DNA from: Streptomyces sp. R21 | GTDB lineage: Bacteria; Actinomycetota; Actinomycetes; Streptomycetales; Streptomycetaceae | Direction: 5' to 3' | NCBI RefSeq assembly: GCF_041051975.1 | Contig: NZ_CP163435.1 | Location: 7,357,001 to 7,421,000 of the forward strand | DNA: 64,000 nt | Shown here: positions 35,746-44,248 of the stretch, one piece after another | How the letters are laid out: each line of letters opens with the position of its first letter | Numbering within the stretch: the first letter of the stretch is position 1 | Notes under the pieces: generated by a model | Told to the model about the DNA's origin: nothing | The model's input: the letters and a program-made list of their open reading frames with translations, nothing else | Database searches by the model: none | Position numbers and translations under genes: made by a program

Positions 35746-36063
35746 CGGCGCCGCGGAGACATCGGCCGACCGGTTTTCCGGGACCCGGGACCGGGTGGGG
35801 CGGGGCGCGGGGGCGGTCCGCGGCCGGGTGCCCCGGTGGCCTGCGCGATGACCCGAATGGCGAGGCGCGGGTGTCCGGATCCTGGGACGCGGGGTCTGGC
35901 GGATTACCCGGCGGGGAGCTGGGCACAACGCATGCAGACTCGCCGCGGGACGCGCGCGGGGCGGGCGAATCGGTGGCGTGCCCCGTTGCCGCGGGCCGGA
36001 AGTCGATTTATCGTCCCAGCACGATTCGCGTGCAAGATCACAATATGTGAAGGGGCCGCGGCC
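35746..36063. other. 318-base gap between ileS promoter and the DksA-like gene
   Basis: No coding sequence I can support. The last 80 bases contain the A/T-rich segment AAGTCGATTTATCG and ACAATATGTGAAGGGG, which likely hold the promoter and ribosome binding site of the downstream gene. The rest is ordinary GC-rich spacer. Confidence 0.5.
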
Positions 36064-37119
36064 ATGGTGGCGAAGAAGTCCGCCGTACAGGAGTCGGTGT
36101 CCGGCAGATCCACGGGGCCGACGGCCAAGGATGTGGGTGGGAAGAAGAGCGCCCAGGGGGCAACCGCGACGGGCGGGACCACTCCGGCGAAGCCGGTGAA
36201 GACGGTCGGTGCGGCCTCCGGGACGAAGACGGCCGCCAAGAAGACAGTCACGAAGAAGACGGCCGCAAAGAAGACGGCCGCAGAGAAGACGATCACAAAG
36301 AAGTCGGCCACCAGGAAAACGGCCACTACGGAGGGGGCCCCGACGAAGACGGCCACGGCGCAACCGGCTGCCAAGAAGTCCACCGCCAAGAAGTCCGCCG
36401 CCAAAACGGCTGCCAAGAAGGCGTCAGCCAGGAAGACGACCGGCACAGCGGCAGGGGAGAAGAAGCCGGCGGCCGCCAAGAGCGTCGGCGCGAAGGGCGG
36501 CACGGAGAAGAGCGGTACCGCCGAGGGCGGCGCCGTGAAGCGTGCCGCCAAGAAGAGCACCAGTACGGCCAAGAAGTCGGCCGCGTCCGCGGCCGAGAGC
36601 GCGGCACAGGCCGCGAAGACGACGGGAGCCACGACGGTGGTTGCGAAGAAGACTCCTGGCACGGCCACGGCAGCTAAGAAGTCCACCGCGGTCCCGGGGG
36701 CGCGGATCGCCGCGGCGCAGCCCGGTGAGCTCGCGGTGCGCCCCGGTGAGGACCCCTGGACTCCGGAGGAGGTGGCGGAGGCGCGCGCCGAGCTGCAGTC
36801 CGAGTCCCTGCGCCTGCGGACCGAGATCTCGTCGTCCGAGGAGGCGCTCGTGGGCCTCATGCGGGACTCCGGTGACGGCGCCGGCGACGACCAGGCCGAC
36901 ACCGGCACCAAGAACATCACGCGCGAGCACGAGATGGCCCTCGCGGCCAACGCGCGCGAGATGCTGGAACAGACCGACCGGGCCCTGGACCGCCTCGACA
37001 CGGGCACCTACGGCCTGTGCGAGAACTGCGGCAACCCCATCGGCAAGGCGCGCATGCAGGCCTTCCCGCGGGCCACCCTGTGCGTCGAATGCAAGCAGAA
37101 GCAGGAGCGCCGTTACTGA
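36064..37119 (+). CDS. histone H1-like / DksA-TraR zinc-finger fusion protein
   Basis: 351 residues in two parts. Residues 1 to about 225 are a Lys/Ala/Thr-rich, H1-like low-complexity arm with repeated AAKKT, TKKTA and AKKSA units. Residues 235-351 are a DksA/TraR domain: PWTPEEVAEARAELQSES coiled coil, then DTGTYGLCENCGNPIGKARM and LCVECKQKQERRY giving a four-Cys zinc finger. DksA proteins insert into the RNA polymerase secondary channel and H1-like arms bind DNA. The orthologous Streptomyces protein at this position has been described as a bifunctional histone-like protein. ATG 36064 follows AAGGGG. An unusually high density of AAG codons marks the arm. Confidence 0.9.
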   Translation: MVAKKSAVQESVSGRSTGPTAKDVGGKKSAQGATATGGTTPAKPVKTVGAASGTKTAAKKTVTKKTAAKKTAAEKTITKKSATRKTATTEGAPTKTATAQPAAKKSTAKKSAAKTAAKKASARKTTGTAAGEKKPAAAKSVGAKGGTEKSGTAEGGAVKRAAKKSTSTAKKSAASAAESAAQAAKTTGATTVVAKKTPGTATAAKKSTAVPGARIAAAQPGELAVRPGEDPWTPEEVAEARAELQSESLRLRTEISSSEEALVGLMRDSGDGAGDDQADTGTKNITREHEMALAANAREMLEQTDRALDRLDTGTYGLCENCGNPIGKARMQAFPRATLCVECKQKQERRY

Positions 37120-37207
37120 GCGGCGCGGGAGGGCTCCTGAGCACGTGGGTCCCGGGGGGTGTGCCGTACTCTCGTCCTCAGTCAGGCACCTAGGTTGAGG
37201 GACTCAC

Positions 37208-37876
37208 GTGGCAGAGGCGGAGCGCATCATCGGTACGCCGGATATCCCAGGGGCGGCGGGGGCCGAGCCGGAGCAGTCCGACGAGCACGCGGCGTCGGAC
37301 GACCGGTCCGGCACCGACGAGACGGCACCGGCGGAGCGGCGCGGCGTGGACGGGGCGCAGAGCACCGAGACCCCGGCCGAGCGGCCGAAGGGCAGGCGCA
37401 GGATCGCCGTGCTCTTCACGGTCGCGGCCCTGGCCTACGCGCTCGACCTCGTGAGCAAGATGGTCGTCGTCGCGAAGCTGGAGCACCACGCGCCGATCGA
37501 GATCGTCGGGGACTGGCTGAGGTTCGAGGCGATCCGCAACGCGGGCGCGGCCTTCGGCTTCGGTGAGGCCTTCACCATCATCTTCACCGTGATCGCCGCG
37601 GCCGTGATCGTGGTGATCGCCCGGCTCGCGCGCAAGCTCTACAGCCTGCCCTGGGCGATCGCTCTCGGCCTGCTGCTGGGGGGCGCCCTGGGCAACCTGA
37701 CCGACCGGATCTTCCGCTCGCCGGGCGTCTTCGAGGGCGCGGTCGTCGACTTCATCGCGCCGAAGCACTTCGCGGTCTTCAACCTGGCCGACTCGGCGAT
37801 CGTCTGCGGCGGCATCCTGATCGTGCTGCTCTCCTTCCGCGGACTCGACCCGGACGGCACCGTCCACCGGGACTGA
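37208..37876 (+). CDS. lspA: prolipoprotein signal peptidase LspA
   Basis: 222 residues, type II signal peptidase cutting diacylglyceryl-prolipoproteins in the membrane. Four membrane helices lie in residues 62-222. The conserved RNAGAAFGFGEAF and the two catalytic aspartates in GNLTDRIFRS and FNLADSAIV are present. Residues 1-60 form an acidic, disordered cytoplasmic extension that most bacterial LspA lack. GTG 37208 follows GAGGGA. rluD starts 67 bases downstream. Confidence 0.95.
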   Translation: MAEAERIIGTPDIPGAAGAEPEQSDEHAASDDRSGTDETAPAERRGVDGAQSTETPAERPKGRRRIAVLFTVAALAYALDLVSKMVVVAKLEHHAPIEIVGDWLRFEAIRNAGAAFGFGEAFTIIFTVIAAAVIVVIARLARKLYSLPWAIALGLLLGGALGNLTDRIFRSPGVFEGAVVDFIAPKHFAVFNLADSAIVCGGILIVLLSFRGLDPDGTVHRD

Positions 37877-37943
37877 GAGCCACAGGCTCTGAGCACGCAG
37901 GCTGCCGTACGGCGGTGTCCGAGCCGTCCGGCATACTCGACGG

Positions 37944-38888
37944 GTGAGCACCGTTCCCGAGATCCGTACCCTGCCCGTGCCCGACGGCCTGGAGGGCGAG
38001 CGCGTCGACGCCGCCATCTCCCGCATGTTCGGCTTCTCCCGTACGAAGGCCGCCGAGCTGGCCGCGGCGGGGAAGGTCATGGTCGACGGCTCGGTGGTGG
38101 GCAAGTCCGAGCGGGTGCACGGCGGCGCCTGGCTGGAGGTGGAGATGCCGCAGGCACCCGCCCCGGTGCAGATCGTCGCCGAGCCCGTCGAGGGCATGGA
38201 GATCGTGCACGACGACGACGACATCGTCGTGATCGCCAAGCCGGTGGGCGTGGCGGCGCATCCCAGCCCCGGCTGGACCGGCACGACCGTGATCGGCGGC
38301 CTCGCGGCAGCCGGGTACCGGATCTCGACCTCCGGCGCCGCCGAGCGCCAGGGCATCGTGCACCGCCTGGACGTCGGCACCTCCGGCCTGATGGTGGTCG
38401 CCAAGTCGGAGCGCGCGTACACGTCGCTGAAGCGGCAGTTCAAGGAGCGCGTCGTGGACAAGCGCTACAACGCGCTCGTGCAGGGCCACCCCGACCCGAT
38501 GAGCGGCACCATCGACGCGCCCATCGGCCGGCACCCGAACCATGACTACAAGTGGGCGGTCACGGCCGAGGGCAAGCCCTCCGTCACGCACTACGACCTC
38601 ATGGAGGCGTTCCGGTCGGCCTCGCTGCTCGACATCAAGCTGGAGACCGGCCGCACCCACCAGATCCGCGTCCACATGGCGGCCCACCGCCACCCGTGCG
38701 TCGGCGACCTGACCTACGGCGCCGACCCCACGCTCGCCAAGCGCCTCGGCCTCACCCGGCAGTGGCTGCACGCGGTGCGGCTCGGTTTCGAGCACCCCGG
38801 CGACGGCGAGTGGGTGGAGTTCTCCAGCGACTACCCCGCCGACCTGCAGAAGGCGCTCGACAAGGTGCGTGAGGAGAGCAACGCGTGA
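37944..38888 (+). CDS. rluD: 23S rRNA pseudouridine synthase, RluD/RluA family
   Basis: 314 residues. An N-terminal S4 domain (GERVDAAISRMFGFSRTKAAELAAAGKVMVDG) precedes the catalytic domain. The latter has IVHRLDVGTSGLMVVAKSE with the nucleophile Asp, then RYNALVQGHP-type and LETGRTHQIRVHMAAHRHP motifs. The YfiI/RluD placement after lspA is conserved across bacteria. GTG 37944; its stop overlaps the following acetyltransferase start by 4 bases. Which uridines it modifies is inferred from the family only. Confidence 0.92.
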   Translation: MSTVPEIRTLPVPDGLEGERVDAAISRMFGFSRTKAAELAAAGKVMVDGSVVGKSERVHGGAWLEVEMPQAPAPVQIVAEPVEGMEIVHDDDDIVVIAKPVGVAAHPSPGWTGTTVIGGLAAAGYRISTSGAAERQGIVHRLDVGTSGLMVVAKSERAYTSLKRQFKERVVDKRYNALVQGHPDPMSGTIDAPIGRHPNHDYKWAVTAEGKPSVTHYDLMEAFRSASLLDIKLETGRTHQIRVHMAAHRHPCVGDLTYGADPTLAKRLGLTRQWLHAVRLGFEHPGDGEWVEFSSDYPADLQKALDKVREESNA

Positions 38889-39352
38889 GTCCCGCGTTCG
38901 TGGTGCGGGTGGCGGAGGACGCCGCCGACCGTGAGGCCTGCTTCTCGGTGCGCAAGGCGGTCTTCGTCGTCGAGCAGGGCGTCTCCGAGGACATCGAGTA
39001 CGACGCGTACGACGCCGTCGCGCTGCATGTGCTGGCGGTCCGCGAGGACGGACTGCCGCTCGGCACCGGGCGCCTGCTGTACGGCGAGGAGGCCGCCGCG
39101 AAGACCGGCGGCGACAGCAGCGTCGGTTCCCTCGGGCGGCTCGCCGTGACCGCGGAGGCGCGCGGGCTGGGCGTCGGCGTCGCGCTCGTACGCGCCATCG
39201 AGGACGCGGCACGCGCGCGTGGCCTGTCGGCGGTGGACCTGGGCGCGCAGACGCACGCGCTGGGCTTCTACGAACGGCTCGGCTACGAGGCGTACGGCCC
39301 GGAGTTCCCCGACGCGGGGATTCCGCACCGGGCGATGCGGCGCGCTCTGTGA
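38885..39352 (+). CDS. GNAT-family N-acetyltransferase
   Basis: 155 residues. The GNAT acetyl-CoA segment is GSLGRLAVTAEARGLGVGVALVRAIEDAARARG, where Arg-Gly-Leu-Gly-Val-Gly forms the pyrophosphate loop, followed by ALGFYERLGYEAYGPEFPDAGIPHRAM. The start (FSVRKAVFVVEQGVSEDIEYD) matches the ElaA-like subgroup. GTG 38885 overlaps the rluD stop, so the two are coupled. The substrate is unknown. Confidence 0.9.
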   Translation: MSPAFVVRVAEDAADREACFSVRKAVFVVEQGVSEDIEYDAYDAVALHVLAVREDGLPLGTGRLLYGEEAAAKTGGDSSVGSLGRLAVTAEARGLGVGVALVRAIEDAARARGLSAVDLGAQTHALGFYERLGYEAYGPEFPDAGIPHRAMRRAL

Positions 39353-39440
39353 ACCCTGGGTGCCCGGGGCGGGTGTAGCTTCCCGGCCGGGCGTACGGCG
39401 CGTGGCACGCTGGAGACTCTGATCGTCTCGCCAGTCCGGA

Positions 39441-41036
39441 GTGCGCGTCGTGGACCAACTCGCCCTGCTGTTCGTGCTGCTGCTCGGAGCCGTGGTGAGC
39501 GTTCCGGTGGGGGACCGGTTCGGGCTGCCCGCGCCGGTGCTGATGACGCTCCTCGGCATCGTGCTGGCCGTGCTGGACTTCGTGCCCAATGTGGACATCC
39601 CGCCTGAGCTGATCCTGCCCGCACTGCTGCCGCCGCTGCTCTACGCCTCGGTGCGGCGCACGTCGTGGCGGCAGTTCACGGCCAACAAACGGCCGATCTT
39701 CCTGCTGGCCGTGGCGCTGGTGTTCGTCACCACCGTGGTGGTGGCCGTGGTCGCGAACGCGATCGTGCCGGGGCTGCCGATCGCCGCCGCCGTGGCCCTC
39801 GGGGCGCTGGTCGCGCCGCCCGACCCCGTCGCGGCGACCGCGGTCGCGGGACAGCTCGGGCTGCCGCGCCGGCTGGTGTCGATCCTGGAGGGCGAGGGGC
39901 TGTTCAACGACGTCACGGCGATCGTGCTCTACCACGTGGCGATCGCCGCCGCCGTCAGCGGAAGCTTCTCGCTGCCCCGTGCCGCCCTCGACCTGGTGCT
40001 GTCCGCGGTCGTCGCGGTAGCCGTCGGATTCGTGCTCGGCTGGGCCACCAACAAGCTGATGACCCTGGTCGGCGACGCCACCCTGCAGATCGGCCTGACG
40101 CTGCTGGTGCCCTACGCCTCATACGTCCTCGCCGAGGAGTTGCACGGCTCCGGGGTGCTCGCGGTGCTCACCACGGCGCTCTTCCTGGCGGAGTACGCCA
40201 CCGACGCCGACGACGTCATGACGCGCCTCGCCGGGCACACGTTCTGGGACGTGGTCGACACGCTGGTCACCGGGGTCGCGTTCGGGCTGATCGGGCTCGA
40301 ACTGCACAACGCCCTCAGGACGGCGGCGGGCCGGTGGGGCGAGATGCTGGGCTGGGCCGCGGTGATCGTCGCCGTCGTCGTCCTCGTACGGCTGGCGTGG
40401 CTGCTGCCGGCGACCTGGCTGACCAAACGCCTGCACGCGAAACGGGACTACGACGAGGACATCCCGACCTCGTGGCGCGAGACCGTCGTGATGTGGTGGG
40501 CCGGTATGCGGGGCGTCGCCTCGGTGGCCCTCGCCCTGGCGATTCCGCTGAAGATGGACGACGGGTCGCCGTTCCCGGACCGGGACGAGATCGTCTTCAT
40601 CGCGTTCGGTGTGATCATGGCGACGCTGGTGCTCCAGGGGCTCACCCTGCCGTGGCTGGTGAAGAAACTCGGTGTGCGGGCCGACACCGACAGCGAGGAG
40701 GCGTTCGAGCGGGCCCTCGCCGTCCGCGCCGCGAAGGCCGCGAAGCGGAGGCTGCGGGAGATCGAGGAGGTGGAGGAGTTGCCGGAGGAGCTCTCCGAGC
40801 AACTGCTGCGCCGGGCCTACGACATCGGGGTGCGGATCAGTCCGGACATGGGGGACGAGGAGCGGCGCGAGGCGCATGAGCAGCGGGTCCGGCGGATCAA
40901 GCGGATACGGCGGATCCAGGGGGAGATGCTGAGCGCGGCGCGGCACGAGGTGTTGTCGGCGCGGAGTGAGCCGGGGGCCGATCCGGAGATCGTCGACCGG
41001 GTTCTGCGGCATCTGGATGTGCGCAGCCTTCGGTGA
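39441..41036 (+). CDS. Na+/H+ antiporter, CPA1 family
   Basis: 531 residues. About twelve membrane helices fill residues 1-415, with the ion-path segments GALVAPPDPVAATAV and LEGEGLFNDVTAIVLYHVAI, and the C-terminal helix WWAGMRGVASVALALAIPL typical of NhaP-type exchangers. A charged cytoplasmic tail of about 115 residues follows. Start is GTG 39441; a second GTG at 39450 is also plausible. It exchanges monovalent cations for protons across the membrane. It ends 12 bases before a hairpin shared with the convergent MscS gene. Confidence 0.92.
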   Translation: MRVVDQLALLFVLLLGAVVSVPVGDRFGLPAPVLMTLLGIVLAVLDFVPNVDIPPELILPALLPPLLYASVRRTSWRQFTANKRPIFLLAVALVFVTTVVVAVVANAIVPGLPIAAAVALGALVAPPDPVAATAVAGQLGLPRRLVSILEGEGLFNDVTAIVLYHVAIAAAVSGSFSLPRAALDLVLSAVVAVAVGFVLGWATNKLMTLVGDATLQIGLTLLVPYASYVLAEELHGSGVLAVLTTALFLAEYATDADDVMTRLAGHTFWDVVDTLVTGVAFGLIGLELHNALRTAAGRWGEMLGWAAVIVAVVVLVRLAWLLPATWLTKRLHAKRDYDEDIPTSWRETVVMWWAGMRGVASVALALAIPLKMDDGSPFPDRDEIVFIAFGVIMATLVLQGLTLPWLVKKLGVRADTDSEEAFERALAVRAAKAAKRRLREIEEVEELPEELSEQLLRRAYDIGVRISPDMGDEERREAHEQRVRRIKRIRRIQGEMLSAARHEVLSARSEPGADPEIVDRVLRHLDVRSLR

Positions 41037-42262
41037 CGCGGGGATTTCCCCGGCCTTCGGCCGGGGTGGTCTCCCACCCGCGCACCGCCCGTGACTCTTT
41101 CTCGGGCTGTTGAGCTCTCCCGTGGGGGATTTTCGCCGTTGGCGGCTGCGGGTCCTTTCTGGTCAGCCCCGGCCCGTTCGCGGGGGCTCGTGGGCCCGGC
41201 GGGCGGACCCGTGTCCGTTGCTGCTGCCGGGTGACAGTACGGCGTCGGACGTGTTGACGCGGGCAGAGCGTACGGGTGGTGCTCGGTCAGCCAGCGGATC
41301 ATCTGCTCGCGGACCGTGACCCGTACCGTCCAGACGTCGTCCGCGTCCTTCGCCGTCACCAGCGCGCGCACCTGCATGGTGTTCGGGGTCGTGTCCGTGA
41401 CGGCCAGGCCGTAGTCGCGGCCGTCCCAGGCCGGGCACTCGCGCAGGATGTCGCGGAGCCTCTCGCGCATCGCCTCCACCGGCGCCGTGTGGTCGAGGTG
41501 CCAGAAGACGATGCCGGTCATCTGGGCGCCGCCGCGCGACCAGTTCTCGAACGGCTTGGAAGTGAAGTACGAGACCGGCATGGTGATCCGGCGCTCGTCC
41601 CACGTCCGGACCGTCAGGAAGGTCAGGGTGATCTCGTCGACCGTGCCCCACTCACCGTCCACCACGACCGTGTCGCCGAGGCGCACCATGTCGCCGAAGG
41701 CGATCTGCAGCCCGGCGAAGAGATTGGCGAGCGTGGACTGCGCGGCGACACCGGCGACGATGCCGAGGATGCCGGCCGAGGCCAGCAGCGAGGCGCCGGC
41801 CGCCCGCATCGCCGGGAACGTCAGCAGCATCGAGGCGGCCGCCACCACACCGACGACCGCCGCGACCACCCGCATGATCAGCGACACCTGCGTGCGCACC
41901 CGGCGCACCCGCGCCGGATCGCGGTGCGCCCGCGCATAGCGGGAGTACGACGACTCGACGATCGCGGCCGTGATGCGCACCACCAGCCAGGCGGTGGACC
42001 CGATCAGCACCAGCGTCAGGCCGCGGCCGATGCCGACCCGGTGTTCCTCCAGCAGCCGTGCCTCGTCGTACGAACCTCTCAGCATGGCCGCGCACAGTAC
42101 GAGCTGGTAGGGGATGCGGCCGCGGCGCAGGAGGCCCCACAGCGGGGTCTCCGAATGCCGGTCGTCTGCCTTGCGCAGCAGGCGGTCGGTGGCCCACCCG
42201 ATGATGAGGGTGAGTACGACCGAGCCGCCGACCACGATCAGTGGGCGTAGTACCGTCTCCAT
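40817..42262 (-). CDS. MscS-type mechanosensitive channel, probable C-terminal frameshift
   Basis: 481 residues as read. Two to four N-terminal membrane helices lead to the pore segment (ASLLASAGILGIVAGVAAQSTLANLFAGLQIAF) and the MscS beta domain (GDMVRLGDTVVVDGEWGTVDEITLTFLTVRTWD). The family part ends at MIRWLTEHHPYALP near 41261. Beyond that, the frame has poor third-position GC (TCA, ACA, GCA, AAA, AAT codons) and runs 220 bases antisense into the antiporter gene. Adding one C to the CCC at 41261-41263 would continue as RVNTSDAVLSPGSSNGHGS in high-GC3 codons and stop at 41163. Start ATG 42262 (METVLRPLIV). Confidence 0.85.
   Translation of the reverse strand: METVLRPLIVVGGSVVLTLIIGWATDRLLRKADDRHSETPLWGLLRRGRIPYQLVLCAAMLRGSYDEARLLEEHRVGIGRGLTLVLIGSTAWLVVRITAAIVESSYSRYARAHRDPARVRRVRTQVSLIMRVVAAVVGVVAAASMLLTFPAMRAAGASLLASAGILGIVAGVAAQSTLANLFAGLQIAFGDMVRLGDTVVVDGEWGTVDEITLTFLTVRTWDERRITMPVSYFTSKPFENWSRGGAQMTGIVFWHLDHTAPVEAMRERLRDILRECPAWDGRDYGLAVTDTTPNTMQVRALVTAKDADDVWTVRVTVREQMIRWLTEHHPYALPASTRPTPYCHPAAATDTGPPAGPTSPRERAGADQKGPAAANGENPPRESSTARERVTGGARVGDHPGRRPGKSPRHRRLRTSRCRRTRSTISGSAPGSLRADNTSCRAALSISPWIRRIRLIRRTRCSCASRRSSSPMSGLIRTPMS
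41048..41066. terminator. hairpin after antiporter gene
   Basis: CCCCGGCC (41048-41055) and GGCCGGGG (41059-41066) pair around TTC. It sits 11 bases after the antiporter stop. It also falls inside the extended MscS frame, which argues that the extension is not a natural coding region. Confidence 0.6.
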
Positions 42263-42369
42263 GCCTTCGAACGTAACCGGCCGAGGGCGGTCATGAACAT
42301 GTTGCCTGGATACGGCGGTGCACACCCGGCCGGGACGGCCCTGTCGGTGGCGGCTGGCACCATGGGTTC

Positions 42370-42939
42370 ATGAACATCTTGCTCTTTCACTCGTCCTTTG
42401 GCCTCAGGCCCGCGGTGCGCGCGGCGGCGGACCGGCTGCGCGGCGCCGGGCACGAGGTGTGGACGCCCGACCTCTTCGAGGGGCGGACGTTCGCGACCGT
42501 CGAGGAGGGCATGGCCTTCAGGGACGAGATCGGCAAGGACGAGCTGCTCAAGCGGGCCATCCTGGCCGCCGCGCCCTACTCCGAGCGGGGGCTGGTGTAC
42601 GCCGGGTTCTCGTTCGGCGCCGCCACCGCGCAGACCCTGGCGCTCGGCGACGACAAGGCGCGCGGGCTCCTGCTGCTGCACGGCACGTCGGACATCGCCG
42701 AGAGCGCGTCGGTGGACGAGCTGCCGGTGCAGCTGCATGTCGCCGAGCCGGATCCGTTCGAGACGGACGACTGGCTGAGCGCCTGGTATCTGCAGATGGG
42801 CAAGGCGGGCGCGGATGTGGAGGTCTATCGGTATGCCGGGGCCGGTCACCTGTACACCGACCCCGACCTGCCGGACTACGACGAGGAGGCCGCCGAGGCC
42901 ACCTGGCGGGTGGCACTCGGCTTCCTGGAAACCCTCTAG
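42370..42939 (+). CDS. dienelactone hydrolase-like alpha/beta hydrolase
   Basis: 189 residues, a small single-domain hydrolase. It begins MNILLFHSSFGLRPAVR. The nucleophile elbow is VYAGFSFGAATAQ, with Ser in place of the Cys of true dienelactone hydrolases. The acid lies in the LHVAEPDPFETDDW region and the base is the His in YAGAGHLYTDPDLPDYD. It is divergent from the MscS gene and stops 2 bases before the convergent metalloprotease stop. The substrate is unknown. Confidence 0.88.
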   Translation: MNILLFHSSFGLRPAVRAAADRLRGAGHEVWTPDLFEGRTFATVEEGMAFRDEIGKDELLKRAILAAAPYSERGLVYAGFSFGAATAQTLALGDDKARGLLLLHGTSDIAESASVDELPVQLHVAEPDPFETDDWLSAWYLQMGKAGADVEVYRYAGAGHLYTDPDLPDYDEEAAEATWRVALGFLETL

Positions 42940-42941
42940 GC

Positions 42942-43931
42942 TCAGCCCGCCGCGCGGTATGCGGCCCAGCTCTGCTGCATCCGGGTCACCTGACCCGCGG
43001 TGAACTGGTACATGCAGGAGTCGTACGTGTAGTCCATGAAGTTGTGGATCGGGTCGACGCCCGTCTTGTTGGTGCAGGTGTCGCGCCCGGTCGGGCACTC
43101 GAAGGCGGCGCTCTTCTCGGCCGGGGTGTCGGTGACGTAGTCGCCGTTGCCGTTACAGCCGCCCTGGAAGGTGTGGTACAGCCCCATCCAGTGGCCGATC
43201 TCGTGCGTCGCGGTGTCGCCCTCGTTGTAGTTGGTGGCCGAGCCGCCGGGCAGCGAGGTGTCGAGGATGACGACGCCGTCCATGGACGGGCTGGACTTGT
43301 AGGAGCTGGGGAAGGTCGCCCAGCCGAGCAGTCCGCCGCCGAGGTTGGCGGTGTAGACGTTGAGCGCGTTCGCGCCGCCCTTGCGGAGGGCGGACTTCAT
43401 CGCCTTCTCCTCCGCCGATCCCGAACCGACGTTGTACCAGGCGGCGTTGTCGGTGTAGTCGGTGCCGGCCAGCGTGAACTGGTAGCCCGAGTTGTTGTTG
43501 CCGGTGCCCTGGCCCGCGTACGCCGCGTTCAGCACGCTCATCTGGCTGTTGATGGCGGAGGAGCCGAGGTTGCCGGTGGCGCCGTCGTGGATGACGTGGA
43601 AGTACACCGGGATCGTGGTGGAGGCGGCCGCGGCGGAGAGGTTCTGGCCGCTCGCGCGCAGTTTGTCGAGCCTCTTGTGCAGATCGGCATCCATGGACTG
43701 GGCCTTGGCGGTGCTGATCTCGTTGGGCTCGGTGATGTGCTGTCCGGCCTTGGGGCGGGCCTCGCGGGCGGTGGCGCTCGTCGTGTCGGAGCAGTCGGCG
43801 GCCGGAGTCTTGGCCGCTGCGACACCGGTGGTGGGCGCCGAGACGGGAGCGAGCATCAGGGTTCCGGCCACGACGGCCGTGCCGAGAAGGCGTCTGCGCA
43901 GAACGGGGGATATTCGGGCAAGCGCACGCAT
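42942..43931 (-). CDS. secreted zinc metalloprotease, M43 (pappalysin-like) family
   Basis: 329 residues. An N-terminal signal peptide (RRRLLGTAVVAGTLMLAPVS, cut near residue 40) is followed by the protease domain. The zinc motif is THEIGHWMGLYHTFQGGC, the extended HExxHxxGxxH form, and downstream a NFMDYTYDSCMYQFT segment supplies the Met-turn. Six or more cysteines suggest disulfides. Extracellular M43 proteases of this size are common in Streptomyces. The ATG is preceded by TAGGAGTCAGC. It is read towards the hydrolase gene. Confidence 0.92.
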   Translation of the reverse strand: MRALARISPVLRRRLLGTAVVAGTLMLAPVSAPTTGVAAAKTPAADCSDTTSATAREARPKAGQHITEPNEISTAKAQSMDADLHKRLDKLRASGQNLSAAAASTTIPVYFHVIHDGATGNLGSSAINSQMSVLNAAYAGQGTGNNNSGYQFTLAGTDYTDNAAWYNVGSGSAEEKAMKSALRKGGANALNVYTANLGGGLLGWATFPSSYKSSPSMDGVVILDTSLPGGSATNYNEGDTATHEIGHWMGLYHTFQGGCNGNGDYVTDTPAEKSAAFECPTGRDTCTNKTGVDPIHNFMDYTYDSCMYQFTAGQVTRMQQSWAAYRAAG

Positions 43932-43995
43932 GCTGACTCCTAGCGGATGCGGTGGGGAGGGGCCTTTCTGGCCGCCGCCGGGAGATTACGTGGAC

Positions 43996-44103
43996 ATGCC
44001 GAATCTTGATGAGGATCGATCAGGCCCAATCAAACTTCAGGTGAACAGGGGCAATTGGGAGAAAAAATTCGGCGCCCGTCCGGAGTTTGAGATGGCGACG
44101 TAA
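43996..44103 (+). CDS. possible small protein, 35 residues
   Basis: ATG at 43996 (or GTG at 43990, better spaced behind GGGAGA) opens a product beginning MPNLDEDRSGPIKLQ and ending RPEFEMAT, unusually balanced in composition for a chance high-GC ORF. It contains WEKKFG and stops TAA. A hairpin lies 17 bases after the stop. No family is recognised. The hairpin may instead belong to phoD on the other strand, so this is uncertain. Confidence 0.3.
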   Translation: MPNLDEDRSGPIKLQVNRGNWEKKFGARPEFEMAT

Positions 44104-44120
44104 TGAAGGGGGTTACCGGG

Positions 44121-44164
44121 GCGGGTGGTGTGTCCGGATTCGGACCATGGTTCGCACCACCCGC
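44121..44164. terminator. hairpin between the small ORF and phoD
   Basis: GCGGGTGGTG (44121-44130) pairs with CACCACCCGC (44155-44164); inside it GTCCG/CGGAC (44132-44136, 44141-44145) forms a second stem. It lies 85 bases past the phoD stop and could serve both strands. Confidence 0.6.
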
Positions 44165-44248
44165 CGTAGCGGCGTGATCTTCCGTTAACAGGCCTCTAGC
44201 CGACGCTCATTGGCCGAAAGTCGACCTTGGCGCACGACTCACGCACAG

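Larger units (their letters stand above)
43932..44248. other. 317-base gap between metalloprotease and phoD
   Basis: The stretch contains the metalloprotease promoter on the minus strand, a possible 35-residue plus-strand ORF (43996-44103) and a hairpin (44121-44164). The segment from 44010 to 44110 is markedly A/T-rich for this chromosome. Confidence 0.5.

Noticed and set aside
32203..36063. Very long plus-strand open frame running opposite ileS into the DksA-like gene
   Set aside because: It is antisense to a clear IleRS and its T-box leader; only the part from 36064 encodes a recognisable protein. High-GC genomes give such shadows.
36180..36680. AAGAAG-rich repeats as a mobile or structural DNA element
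   Set aside because: They are in-frame Lys codons of the H1-like arm.
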